Assembly: GCA_002482405.1 (NCBI GenBank)
Contig: DLFX01000237.1
Location: forward strand, 786-6,226
Reading direction: 5' to 3'
Origin: Firmicutes bacterium UBA7709
GTDB taxonomy: Bacteria > Bacillota_A > Clostridia > Peptostreptococcales > Anaerovoracaceae
DNA length: 5,441 nt
A model generated the notes under the pieces. The model ran no database searches, was not told the origin of the DNA, and saw only the letters and a program-made list of their open reading frames with translations. The translations under genes were made by a program, and so were the position numbers. This document shows positions 1-4,197 of this stretch, in pieces (positions within the stretch are counted from its first letter, which is position 1; every line of letters begins with the position of its first letter).

Positions 1-517
1 GCAGTGACGCCACCGTATCCCGTTTTTCTTCAACCCTGTTTTCCGGCACGATGATCTGATCGATGGATGTGATTTCCGCTTTCAGGGAAGTCCGGCCCGC
101 TTTTCCGTAGTGGTAAAGCAGAAAATCCCCCATATCCTTCATGATTACAATGTCGGCCCCTTTTTCCCGCACCAGGATATCTCCGATCATCTCCCGCTTG
201 ACGCCAAGGCCCATAAGGGAACCCAGGTAATCCCGATGGGTAAGCGCGCTGCGGCCGTCCGGCGTCATGCGGAGGAGGGCTAAGGGATCATTGTCCGCAA
301 GCTCCGCGTAATCTGGAAGGAATACCGCAACCGTCCGTTCAGCGTCCTCGTAGCCGCCGTAAAAGCACCAGCGAAACCCCTTATGCTTTCGGCACCTCGC
401 CTCTGCCAGGGTCCTCTGGCGCATATCCAGAAAAGACGAATTTGTTACCATATAATTATCGATGCATTGCGTGATTTTATCTTCAATTCCGGCTAGCAAA
501 GCCTCATCTTCGTTCAT
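1..517 (-). CDS. ylmH: YlmH-family S4-domain RNA-binding protein, 3' partial
   Basis: The minus strand reads open from an ATG at 517 to the left edge, giving 172 residues without a stop. An AGGAG Shine-Dalgarno (complement of 524-528) lies 6 nt before the ATG and fixes the start. Family-typical blocks are visible: SSFLDMRQRTLAEA near residues 27-40, FYGGYEDAERTVAVFLPDY at 52-70, and LTHRDYLGSLMGLGVKREM at 92-110 followed by IGDILV. The fragment ends at VASL, where the C-terminal S4 RNA-binding domain should begin, so that domain is outside the window. Full-length homologues are about 250-260 residues. YlmH is a cytosolic protein; in Bacillus subtilis it has been linked to ribosome-associated quality control, binding stalled 50S subunits through its S4 domain. 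In many Firmicutes it sits in the division cluster after sepF and yggT, but here no such gene lies upstream and it seems to start its own transcript. The family assignment rests on recalled motifs. Confidence 0.88.
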   Translation of the reverse strand, partial: MNEDEALLAGIEDKITQCIDNYMVTNSSFLDMRQRTLAEARCRKHKGFRWCFYGGYEDAERTVAVFLPDYAELADNDPLALLRMTPDGRSALTHRDYLGSLMGLGVKREMIGDILVREKGADIVIMKDMGDFLLYHYGKAGRTSLKAEITSIDQIIVPENRVEEKRDTVASL

Positions 518-633
518 TTTTTACTCCTGTTCAGCACTCGGCATAATGTCGCCGGCATTTTGCAGCGCCTGAAACCCGCATCGAGCGGCGGGGTATACGG
601 CGTGCTATAGAATACCGGATCTCTTATGGTCTT

Positions 634-662
634 ATTATACGCAACTCCCGGATGGAATGAAA
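634..662 (-). promoter_or_regulatory. Candidate promoter for ylmH
   Basis: Reading the minus strand, a perfect TATAAT (-10) is the complement of 634-639. At 17-bp spacing the -35 position (657-662) reads TTTCAT, a poor match to TTGACA. Transcription would start near 627, giving a leader of about 110 nt before the ylmH ATG. The -10 is convincing and the -35 is not, so this is a weak call. Confidence 0.4.
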
Positions 663-677
663 GAAAAAATAACGCAA

Positions 678-715
678 CCGGCCGGAAGAAGCTGCAAAAG
701 GCCCGCTTCCCGGCC
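678..715 (-). terminator. Terminator-like hairpin upstream of the ylmH promoter
   Basis: CCGGCCGGAAG (678-688) pairs with CTTCCCGGCC (706-715), making a GC-rich stem of about nine pairs with one bulged base and a 17-nt loop. On the minus strand the stem is followed, after a short gap, by TTATTTTTTC (complement of about 664-673). The shape suits an intrinsic terminator for a minus-strand transcript entering from the right, and it ends just before the candidate ylmH promoter. No minus-strand gene now lies immediately upstream, so it may serve an older gene arrangement or insulate ylmH. Confidence 0.35.
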
Positions 716-769
716 CGACGCGCAAGAGGCAGGCTTGCCCGGGGTGCAAGAGGCAGGCTTTCCGACCTC
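694..769. repeat. Short tandem repeat, 24-bp period, 2-3 copies
   Basis: GCAAGAGGCAGGCTT occurs exactly at 722-736 and 746-760, a 24-bp period. A degenerate third copy, GCAAAAGGCCCGCTT (12 of 15 matches), starts at 694, 28 bp before the first exact copy. The sequence after each 15-mer is also similar (variants of CCCGG). The first copy lies in the loop of the terminator-like hairpin. The repeat falls in non-coding DNA. Confidence 0.7.
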
Positions 770-810
770 CTAGCGGCCATCACCCGGTGCCCGAGGTCAT
801 TTACCTGTCC

Positions 811-917
811 TGCTCAAAAATCCAAGTGTGGTGCAACCTTTGGGCTTGCCTTGCTCAAAATCTCGAGTACAGAGTATCTTTTCGCTCATATTTGCAAGTA
901 TAGAGTATATTTTCCGC
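811..917 (+). repeat. Three direct copies of a degenerate ~31-bp repeat (U1, U2, U3)
   Basis: U1 starts at 811 and U2 at 852, both opening with TGCTCAAAA. U3 starts at 883 with CGCTCATAT. U2 and U3 are tandem with a 31-bp offset and match at about 23 of 31 positions, sharing a core of the form AGTAnAGAGTATnTTTT. U1 matches U2 well only over its first ~17 bases (13 of 17) and then continues as GGTGCAACC, a block that also appears in the repeats right of the IS. No convincing reading frame runs through the cluster. The copies are too diverged and unevenly spaced for a CRISPR array. Confidence 0.7.
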
Positions 918-954
918 CTCCAACAACCTTTAAACAGTAAAAACATACTCTCTA
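898..954. repeat. Inverted repeat made by U3 and U4 (large hairpin)
   Basis: GTATAGAGTATATTTT at 898-913 is complementary at 14 of 16 positions to 939-954 (AAAACATACTCTCTAC), with about 25 nt between the arms. Transcript from either strand could fold here. No U-tract follows the stem closely on either side, so I do not call it a terminator. Confidence 0.55.
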
Positions 955-970
955 CTCAAATTTTTGAACA
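940..970 (-). repeat. Inverted copy (U4) of the ~31-bp repeat, next to the IS
   Basis: Read on the minus strand this copy opens TGTTCAAAAATTTGAGTA and continues AGAGTATGTTTT, matching U2 at about 25 of 31 positions. It is the only left-flank copy in reverse orientation. It ends two bases before the left tip of the IS, so the insertion adjoins it. Confidence 0.7.
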
Positions 971-972
971 CG

Positions 973-997
973 TGGGGGTGCGGACAAAAAGTTGGAC
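973..997 (+). repeat. Left terminal inverted repeat (IRL) of the IS
   Basis: TGGGGGTGCGGACA, then AAAAG, then TTGGAC. It matches the right end at 20 of 25 positions, and all five mismatches fall in the central AAAAG block. The final bases overlap a TTG that could be read as an in-frame upstream start of the transposase. Confidence 0.92.
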
Positions 998-1027
998 ACC
1001 TTAGAGCTCCGAAAGGAGTTTAAGAAA

Positions 1028-2410
1028 ATGTATTCCCAGGAAGAAATGAATGTGGCGCTGGAGTTGTACCGCCAATGCGGATCTGTAATGAAAACAATAC
1101 GCCAGCTGGGCTATCCTGCAAGAATAACCATGCATGGCTGGCTTGAAAAAGAAGGCTTTCCGAAGAAGCCGAGAAAGGTACGGGAAATCATCAATACGCA
1201 GGATCATCCGCTCAATCCCTCCGCCGAAGTAAAGCTGGAGGCATTACGCCGTTGCTTTGAGCAGGGAGAGAGTGTAAAATCAGTAGCAGAAGATATCGGT
1301 TACACGAAGTCAAGCATTTTCGCTTGGCGGAAAAAGTATCTCCGGGAGGGAGCGGCTGCGCTGATGAATGAGAAAGTAATCAAACGGAGCCCTTTAAAGG
1401 AAGGCTCGACCAGTTCAGATAAAGAGATTGCAGAATTGAAGGCCCAATTATTCGATATGCAGCTTGAAATCGACATTTTGAAGGAAACCATAACAGTATT
1501 AAAAAAAGACCCCGGCGCCGACCGGACAGCTCTCAAGAATCGAGAGAAGGCAGTGATCGTCGGCGCTCTGAAGAATAGATACTCACTGCCGCTGCTGCTG
1601 AAGAAGATGAAGCTTGCAAGGAGCTGCTGGTATTACCAGCAGAAGGCTTTATCCAGGCCGGACAAATATTCCGTGCTGCGTAAAAGCGTGAAGAAACTAT
1701 TCAAGGAAAACAAAGAAAGATATGGATACCGTCGAATCTGGGGACTGCTTTTACGGGAAGGAGCTCAAGTTTCTGAAAAAGTGGTCAGGAGGATCATGAA
1801 GCAGGAGGAATTGACGGTGAACATCCGCAGGAGGCGGAAATACGACTCCTATCAAGGAGAAATATCACCGGCTCCAGAAAATGTGATAGAGAGGGACTTC
1901 CATGCGGATAAGCCGAACCGGAAATGGCTTACGGACATAACCGAGTTTGCCATCCCTGCAGGGAAAATCTACCTGTCCCCTATTGTTGACTGCTTTGACG
2001 GCCTGCTGCCCAGCTGGACGATCGGCACCCATCCGGATTCCGGCCTGGTAAACACGATGCTCGATGAAGCCACTGCACAGTTGAATGCCGACGAACACCC
2101 TGTCATTCATTCCGACAGAGGAGGGCATTACCGATGGCCCGGCTGGATTGAAAGGATGGAGAAAGCCGGACTGCCCAGATCGATGTCGAAGAAAGGATGC
2201 TCTCCGGACAATTCTGCCTGCGAAGGCTTCTTCGGGCGGGTGAAGAATGAGATGTTCTACAATCGAGACTGGTCAGGTATAAGCATTGAGGAATTCAAAG
2301 ACACGCTCAATGCCTATCTCCTTTGGTACAACGAAAAACGAATAAAGGTATCATTAGGAAATATGAGCCCTAAGGAGTATAGACAGAGTCTTGGACTTGC
2401 TGGTTACTAG
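1028..2410 (+). CDS. IS3-family transposase, single-frame OrfAB fusion
   Basis: This 460-residue DDE transposase catalyses strand cleavage and joining at the IS ends. The ATG at 1028 is chosen because AAAGGAG (1012-1018) lies 9 nt upstream. The frame stays open to a TTG at 992, but that lies inside the terminal repeat with no ribosome site. Order of parts: a first helix-turn-helix around residues 7-43, a second around 68-104 ending SSIFAWRKKY, a heptad-like coiled coil at 130-160 (EIAELKAQLFDMQLEIDILK), a linker with ERYGYRRIWGLLL near 230, and the integrase core from about 297. The catalytic residues are D303 (WLTDITEF), D363 (HSDRGGHY) and E399 (CEGFFGRVKNE), with exactly 35 residues between the second D and the E. 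The C-terminal LLWYNEKRIKVSLGNMSPKEY is typical of the family. Most IS3 elements make OrfAB by a -1 frameshift, whereas here the fusion is in frame. Nothing indicates inactivation. Confidence 0.93.
   Translation: MYSQEEMNVALELYRQCGSVMKTIRQLGYPARITMHGWLEKEGFPKKPRKVREIINTQDHPLNPSAEVKLEALRRCFEQGESVKSVAEDIGYTKSSIFAWRKKYLREGAAALMNEKVIKRSPLKEGSTSSDKEIAELKAQLFDMQLEIDILKETITVLKKDPGADRTALKNREKAVIVGALKNRYSLPLLLKKMKLARSCWYYQQKALSRPDKYSVLRKSVKKLFKENKERYGYRRIWGLLLREGAQVSEKVVRRIMKQEELTVNIRRRRKYDSYQGEISPAPENVIERDFHADKPNRKWLTDITEFAIPAGKIYLSPIVDCFDGLLPSWTIGTHPDSGLVNTMLDEATAQLNADEHPVIHSDRGGHYRWPGWIERMEKAGLPRSMSKKGCSPDNSACEGFFGRVKNEMFYNRDWSGISIEEFKDTLNAYLLWYNEKRIKVSLGNMSPKEYRQSLGLAGY
1501..1525 (+). other. In-frame A7 slippery heptamer with downstream GC hairpin
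   Basis: Seven A residues (1501-1507) are phased as A AAA AAA G in the transposase frame (Leu-Lys-Lys-Asp), the arrangement that allows -1 slippage of paired tRNAs. Four bases on, CCGG (1512-1515) can pair with CCGG (1522-1525). A -1 slip would add 23 codons and stop at TAG 1576-1578, giving a product of about 183 residues with both helix-turn-helix regions and the coiled coil but no catalytic core. The position, at the OrfA/OrfB boundary, is where IS3 elements usually carry their frameshift site. The hairpin is only four pairs, and use of the site is inferred. Confidence 0.5.
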
Positions 2411-2413
2411 CCA

Positions 2414-2438
2414 GTCCAAGAAAATGTCCGCACCCCCA
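2414..2438 (-). repeat. Right terminal inverted repeat (IRR) of the IS
   Basis: Read inward on the minus strand it is TGGGGGTGCGGACA, then TTTTC, then TTGGAC. The outer 14 and inner 6 bases match IRL perfectly, while the five between them are entirely different. It begins four bases after the transposase stop codon. Confidence 0.92.
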
Positions 2439-2440
2439 AA

Positions 2441-2463
2441 GGTGCAAAAAATTGAGTTGTACC
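2441..2463 (+). repeat. Short repeat R1, adjoining the right end of the IS
   Basis: The unit is GGTGCA, an A/T-rich block, then GAGTTGTACC. Its GAGTTGTAC half recurs at R2 and R3 in the opposite orientation. With U4 on the other side of the IS it forms an inverted pair (954-967 against 2444-2457, 12 of 14 complementary). It starts two bases after the IS. Confidence 0.65.
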
Positions 2464-2467
2464 AAGA

Positions 2468-2502
2468 ACATATGTAAATATATGTAACATCAATGTGCAT
2501 TG
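2468..2502. repeat. Two small palindromes in non-coding DNA
   Basis: ACATAT (2468-2473) pairs with ATATGT (2480-2485), and CAATG (2491-2495) pairs with CATTG (2498-2502) across a 2-bp centre. They could be protein-binding dyads or chance in AT-rich DNA. No gene start lies close enough to assign a role. Confidence 0.3.
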
Positions 2503-2555
2503 GTCGAATTTTAGCTCTAACTAGCCATAAGGTTCGCTTCCGAAACGAAATATCA

Positions 2556-2578
2556 GGTACAACTCCAAAAAGTGAGCA
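2556..2578 (-). repeat. Short repeat R2
   Basis: On the plus strand it reads GGTACAACTC, then CAAAAAG, then TGAGCA. GTACAACTC is exact in R1 (inverted) and R3 (direct), and the TGAGCA end is the reverse of the TGCTCA that opens U1 and U2. This ties the right-flank repeats to the left-flank ones. R2 and R3 match at 16 of 18 positions from their GTAC, with a 51-bp offset. Confidence 0.65.
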
Positions 2579-2602
2579 AATGAACCGCTAAAACCGGACC
2601 TT

Positions 2603-2629
2603 GGTGCGTACAACTCTAAAAACTGCACC
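2603..2629 (-). repeat. Short repeat R3
   Basis: On the plus strand it reads GGTGC (2603-2607), GTACAACTC, TAAAAAC, then TGCACC (2624-2629). GGTGC and GCACC at its ends are themselves complementary, so the unit could fold on its own. Read inward from its right end it mirrors R1: GGTGCA, A/T block, GAGTTGTAC. Confidence 0.65.
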
Positions 2630-2645
2630 GAACGAATTTACACAC

Positions 2646-2669
2646 AAAAAAGGGCTTGGCCTGCGGCCC
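2646..2669 (-). terminator. Terminator-like hairpin on the minus strand
   Basis: On the minus strand GGGC (complement of 2666-2669) and GCCC (complement of 2652-2655) can pair around a loop that itself contains GGCC blocks, followed immediately by six T (complement of 2646-2651). It has the form of an intrinsic terminator for transcripts running leftward. No minus-strand gene ends here; it may block antisense transcription into the repeat and IS region. The stem is short, so confidence is low. Confidence 0.33.
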
Positions 2670-2763
2670 AGTGCCTTGAGGCGTGAAGTGTTTATACGAG
2701 CGTAGACAAATATAAGGGGCTAATATATACTTGTTTTAGATGTTTTCATACCGACATCACTTC

Positions 2764-2791
2764 TTGATAAAGGTTTGCCAAGGTGGAGAAT
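2764..2791 (+). promoter_or_regulatory. Candidate promoter for the DUF1847 gene
   Basis: TTGATA (2764-2769, five of six to the -35 consensus) is followed after 16 bp by GAGAAT (2786-2791, four of six to the -10). Transcription would start near 2798, about 25 nt before the ATG and just ahead of the ribosome site. Spacing is good but the -10 is weak. Confidence 0.35.
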
Positions 2792-2822
2792 GAAAAACGC
2801 AGATAAGAAAAGAGGAGAATAT

Positions 2823-3452
2823 ATGTATACATGTGCGATGTGCGCCACGAAAGGCTGTGAAACGGGAAATCTTGACAAGGCGCCGCTGAATTGCCTCTGC
2901 AGGGAAGAGGAGCAGGAAGCCGTAAAAGAGCGGTACCTGAATGATGAAAACAAAAAGCTGGCATATTGCTCCGCCCTGACGGAGGCGGAAGGCTATTGCC
3001 AAAAGACAAGGCTTGAAGAAATTATGGACTTTGCCCACAGATGCGAATATAAAAGGCTGGGACTGGCTTTTTGCGTGGGACTGGCAAAGGAGGCAAACGT
3101 ATTATGCAAAATCCTGGCCTGCAATGGTTTTGAGGTGCATTCCGCGGCGTGCAAAAATGGAAGCATCCCCAAGGAGTTTTTGGGGATCAAAGACAGCGAA
3201 AAAGTAGTGCCCGGCACATATGAGCCCATGTGCAACCCCATCGGTCAGGCGGTTTTTCTGAATAAAGCGCAAACAGAGTTAAATATCATTCTGGGGCTGT
3301 GCGTCGGCCATGATTCCCTGTTTATCAAACATTCCGACGCGCCGGTTACCGTATTCGCCGTAAAGGACCGGGTCCTGGCCCATAACCCGTTGGGCGCGCT
3401 CTATCTGTCTGACAGTTATTATCACGGTAAACTGTATCCTCAGAGCAAATAA
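2823..3452 (+). CDS. Cysteine-rich DUF1847 family protein
   Basis: This 209-residue protein matches, from memory of the family, DUF1847, a group of uncharacterised predicted metal-binding proteins in anaerobic bacteria. The ATG at 2823 is preferred over an in-frame ATG at 2775 because AGAGGAG (2811-2817) sits 5 nt upstream and the protein then opens with the expected MYTCAMCATKGC. It contains 14 cysteines, at 4, 7, 12, 24, 26, 49, 59, 74, 84, 95, 100, 110, 137 and 160. The first five form a possible N-terminal metal-binding cluster. Later blocks that look conserved are LGLAFCVGLAKEA (79-91), YEPMCNP (133-139), LGLCVGHDSLFIKHSDAPV (158-176) and HNPLGALY (187-194). There is no signal peptide or membrane segment, so it should be cytosolic. 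It stands alone on the plus strand with its own candidate promoter. Function is unknown; a metal- or Fe-S-dependent role is inferred only from the cysteines. Confidence 0.85.
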   Translation: MYTCAMCATKGCETGNLDKAPLNCLCREEEQEAVKERYLNDENKKLAYCSALTEAEGYCQKTRLEEIMDFAHRCEYKRLGLAFCVGLAKEANVLCKILACNGFEVHSAACKNGSIPKEFLGIKDSEKVVPGTYEPMCNPIGQAVFLNKAQTELNIILGLCVGHDSLFIKHSDAPVTVFAVKDRVLAHNPLGALYLSDSYYHGKLYPQSK

Positions 3453-3460
3453 AACAGCAA

Positions 3461-3474
3461 GGGACGCCGCTCCC
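3461..3474. terminator. Weak hairpin between convergent genes
   Basis: GGGA and TCCC flank a six-base loop in the 43-bp gap between the convergent stops. On the minus strand it is followed by TTGCTGTTTTATTT, a T-rich run suited to terminating the helical-protein transcript. On the plus strand no T-tract follows. The stem is only four pairs, so this is a guess at the terminator. Confidence 0.28.
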
Positions 3475-3475
3475 G

Positions 3476-3499
3476 GGCGCTATCATTCGGCGCTATCAT
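3476..3499. repeat. 13-bp tandem duplication at a stop codon
   Basis: GGCGCTATCAT occurs at 3476-3486 and 3489-3499, a 13-bp period. The right copy contains the TGA stop of the minus-strand helical protein plus an immediately following TAG in frame. It looks like a small slippage duplication at the 3' end of that gene. Confidence 0.65.
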
Positions 3500-4134
3500 G
3501 AGGCCGCATCCGGCTTGGGCGTCGGCGCCGTGTCATGGCCGATCCCAGCCACCATGTACTGATAAAACCCATCCGCCAGATAGTCTCCCATGGCGAGGCT
3601 GGCCAGCAGCATCCTTTCAAAGATATCCAGCTCTTTTTCAAATTCGCGGGAACCTGTCGCCACGGCGTCTTGTATAATCAGATTGATATAATTATACAGC
3701 AGGGTTTTCCATTGCATTTCATCCCAGAATGGATTCATCTTTGCGTACTGGGCCGCCATAGCATCCGCATTTTCATATAAAAGCTGCGTATAGTAGTCCG
3801 CGGTCTCCTGATCCCCTGCCGCCATGGCGTTTCCCAGGGATAAAATATAAAAAATCTGAAGGGAAAATACGTTTAAAAACTCTTCGCTTAAAGGAGCGCC
3901 GAAAATCAGTTCGGCCTTTTCCTGAAACCTGTTGGGCAAGCTGTAAAGCTTGTCTGCGATGGCCTGGTCATCGCCGTACTGAGAGAATATCGACGTAAAA
4001 TAAATCCTTGTAAGGTAAGCAAACTGAGCCATGAGATTTCTCATGCTCTTTGCCAGATTTAAATATCCGATGGATACCATCGGTTCCGTTCCCTGCCTGG
4101 CTGTCAGTTCCCTCCGCTGCTTTTTATATTGCAT
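3496..4134 (-). CDS. Conserved helical protein of unknown function
   Basis: The 212-residue protein starts at an ATG (complement of 4132-4134) with AAGGAG (complement of 4143-4148) 8 nt upstream. Composition suggests mainly helices. There is no signal peptide, and the hydrophobic stretch FLNVFSLQIFYILSLGNAM (86-104) is too polar around its edges for a clear membrane span. Recognisable blocks are MRNLMAQFAYLTRIYF (31-46), AGDQETADYY (106-115), NADAMAAQYAKMNPFWDEM (122-140), WKTLLYNYINLIIQDAV (142-158) and LAMGDYLADGFYQY (180-193). This order resembles a Firmicutes family of small helical proteins of unknown role that I recall being labelled, without good reason, as acetylglutamate kinase; no kinase motif is present here. 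The C-terminal tail (HDTAPTPKPDAAS) looks disordered. It follows the FAD oxidase by 63 bp in the same direction, and the gap holds a candidate promoter of its own. Function is not assigned. Confidence 0.8.
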   Translation of the reverse strand: MQYKKQRRELTARQGTEPMVSIGYLNLAKSMRNLMAQFAYLTRIYFTSIFSQYGDDQAIADKLYSLPNRFQEKAELIFGAPLSEEFLNVFSLQIFYILSLGNAMAAGDQETADYYTQLLYENADAMAAQYAKMNPFWDEMQWKTLLYNYINLIIQDAVATGSREFEKELDIFERMLLASLAMGDYLADGFYQYMVAGIGHDTAPTPKPDAAS

Positions 4135-4162
4135 CTCGCCATCTCCTTCTATTGATCCATAT

Positions 4163-4192
4163 ATAATATGATTCCGGCAAGAGTTTTGATAA
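4163..4192 (-). promoter_or_regulatory. Candidate promoter for the helical-protein gene
   Basis: On the minus strand TATTAT (complement of 4163-4168, five of six) lies 18 bp after TTATCA (complement of 4187-4192, four of six). Transcription would start near 4156, about 20 nt before the ATG. If real, the helical protein can be expressed apart from the oxidase. Confidence 0.35.
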
Positions 4193-4197
4193 AGGAC

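Larger units (their letters stand above)
973..2438 (+). mobile_element. Complete IS3-family insertion sequence, 1466 bp
   Basis: The element is bounded by 25-bp inverted repeats starting TG and ending CA, as in the IS3 family, and carries one transposase gene with an intact DDE catalytic triad. Length and layout are normal for IS3 elements (about 1.2-1.6 kb), except that OrfA and OrfB are fused in one frame. The bases directly outside (ACG on the left, AAG on the right; CACG and AAGG if four are taken) do not match, so no clean 3-4 bp target duplication is visible. It sits between ylmH and the DUF1847 gene, interrupting no recognisable gene. No known IS name is assigned because that needs a database comparison. 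Confidence 0.9.

Noticed and set aside
514..783. Minus-strand frame of 89 codons ending in an ATGA overlap with ylmH
   Set aside because: The overlap looks like coupling, but the protein is arginine- and proline-rich low complexity from the 24-bp repeat, has no good ribosome site and resembles no known family; a perfect TATAAT lies inside it.
626..940. Plus-strand frame of 104 codons
   Set aside because: It crosses the tandem repeat, the hairpin and copies U1-U3, has no ribosome site and has an arginine-rich composition typical of non-coding GC-rich DNA.
811..970. CRISPR array
   Set aside because: Only four copies, diverged, with 31-57 bp offsets, mixed orientation, no unique spacers of constant length and no cas genes.
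992..1027. TTG at 992 as the transposase start
   Set aside because: It lies in the terminal inverted repeat without a Shine-Dalgarno. The ATG at 1028 has AAAGGAG at good spacing.
2441..2629. Integron attC or phage attachment site
   Set aside because: The repeat halves lack the conserved attC core and no integrase gene is in the window; the spacing also varies between copies.
2775..2822. ATG at 2775 as the start of the DUF1847 protein
   Set aside because: There is no ribosome site for it and it overlaps the candidate promoter. The ATG at 2823 has a strong site and gives the expected N-terminus.
2439..2822. An extra small gene right of the IS
   Set aside because: Stops are frequent in all frames, no ribosome site with a start is convincing before 2811, and the stretch is made of repeats and palindromes.
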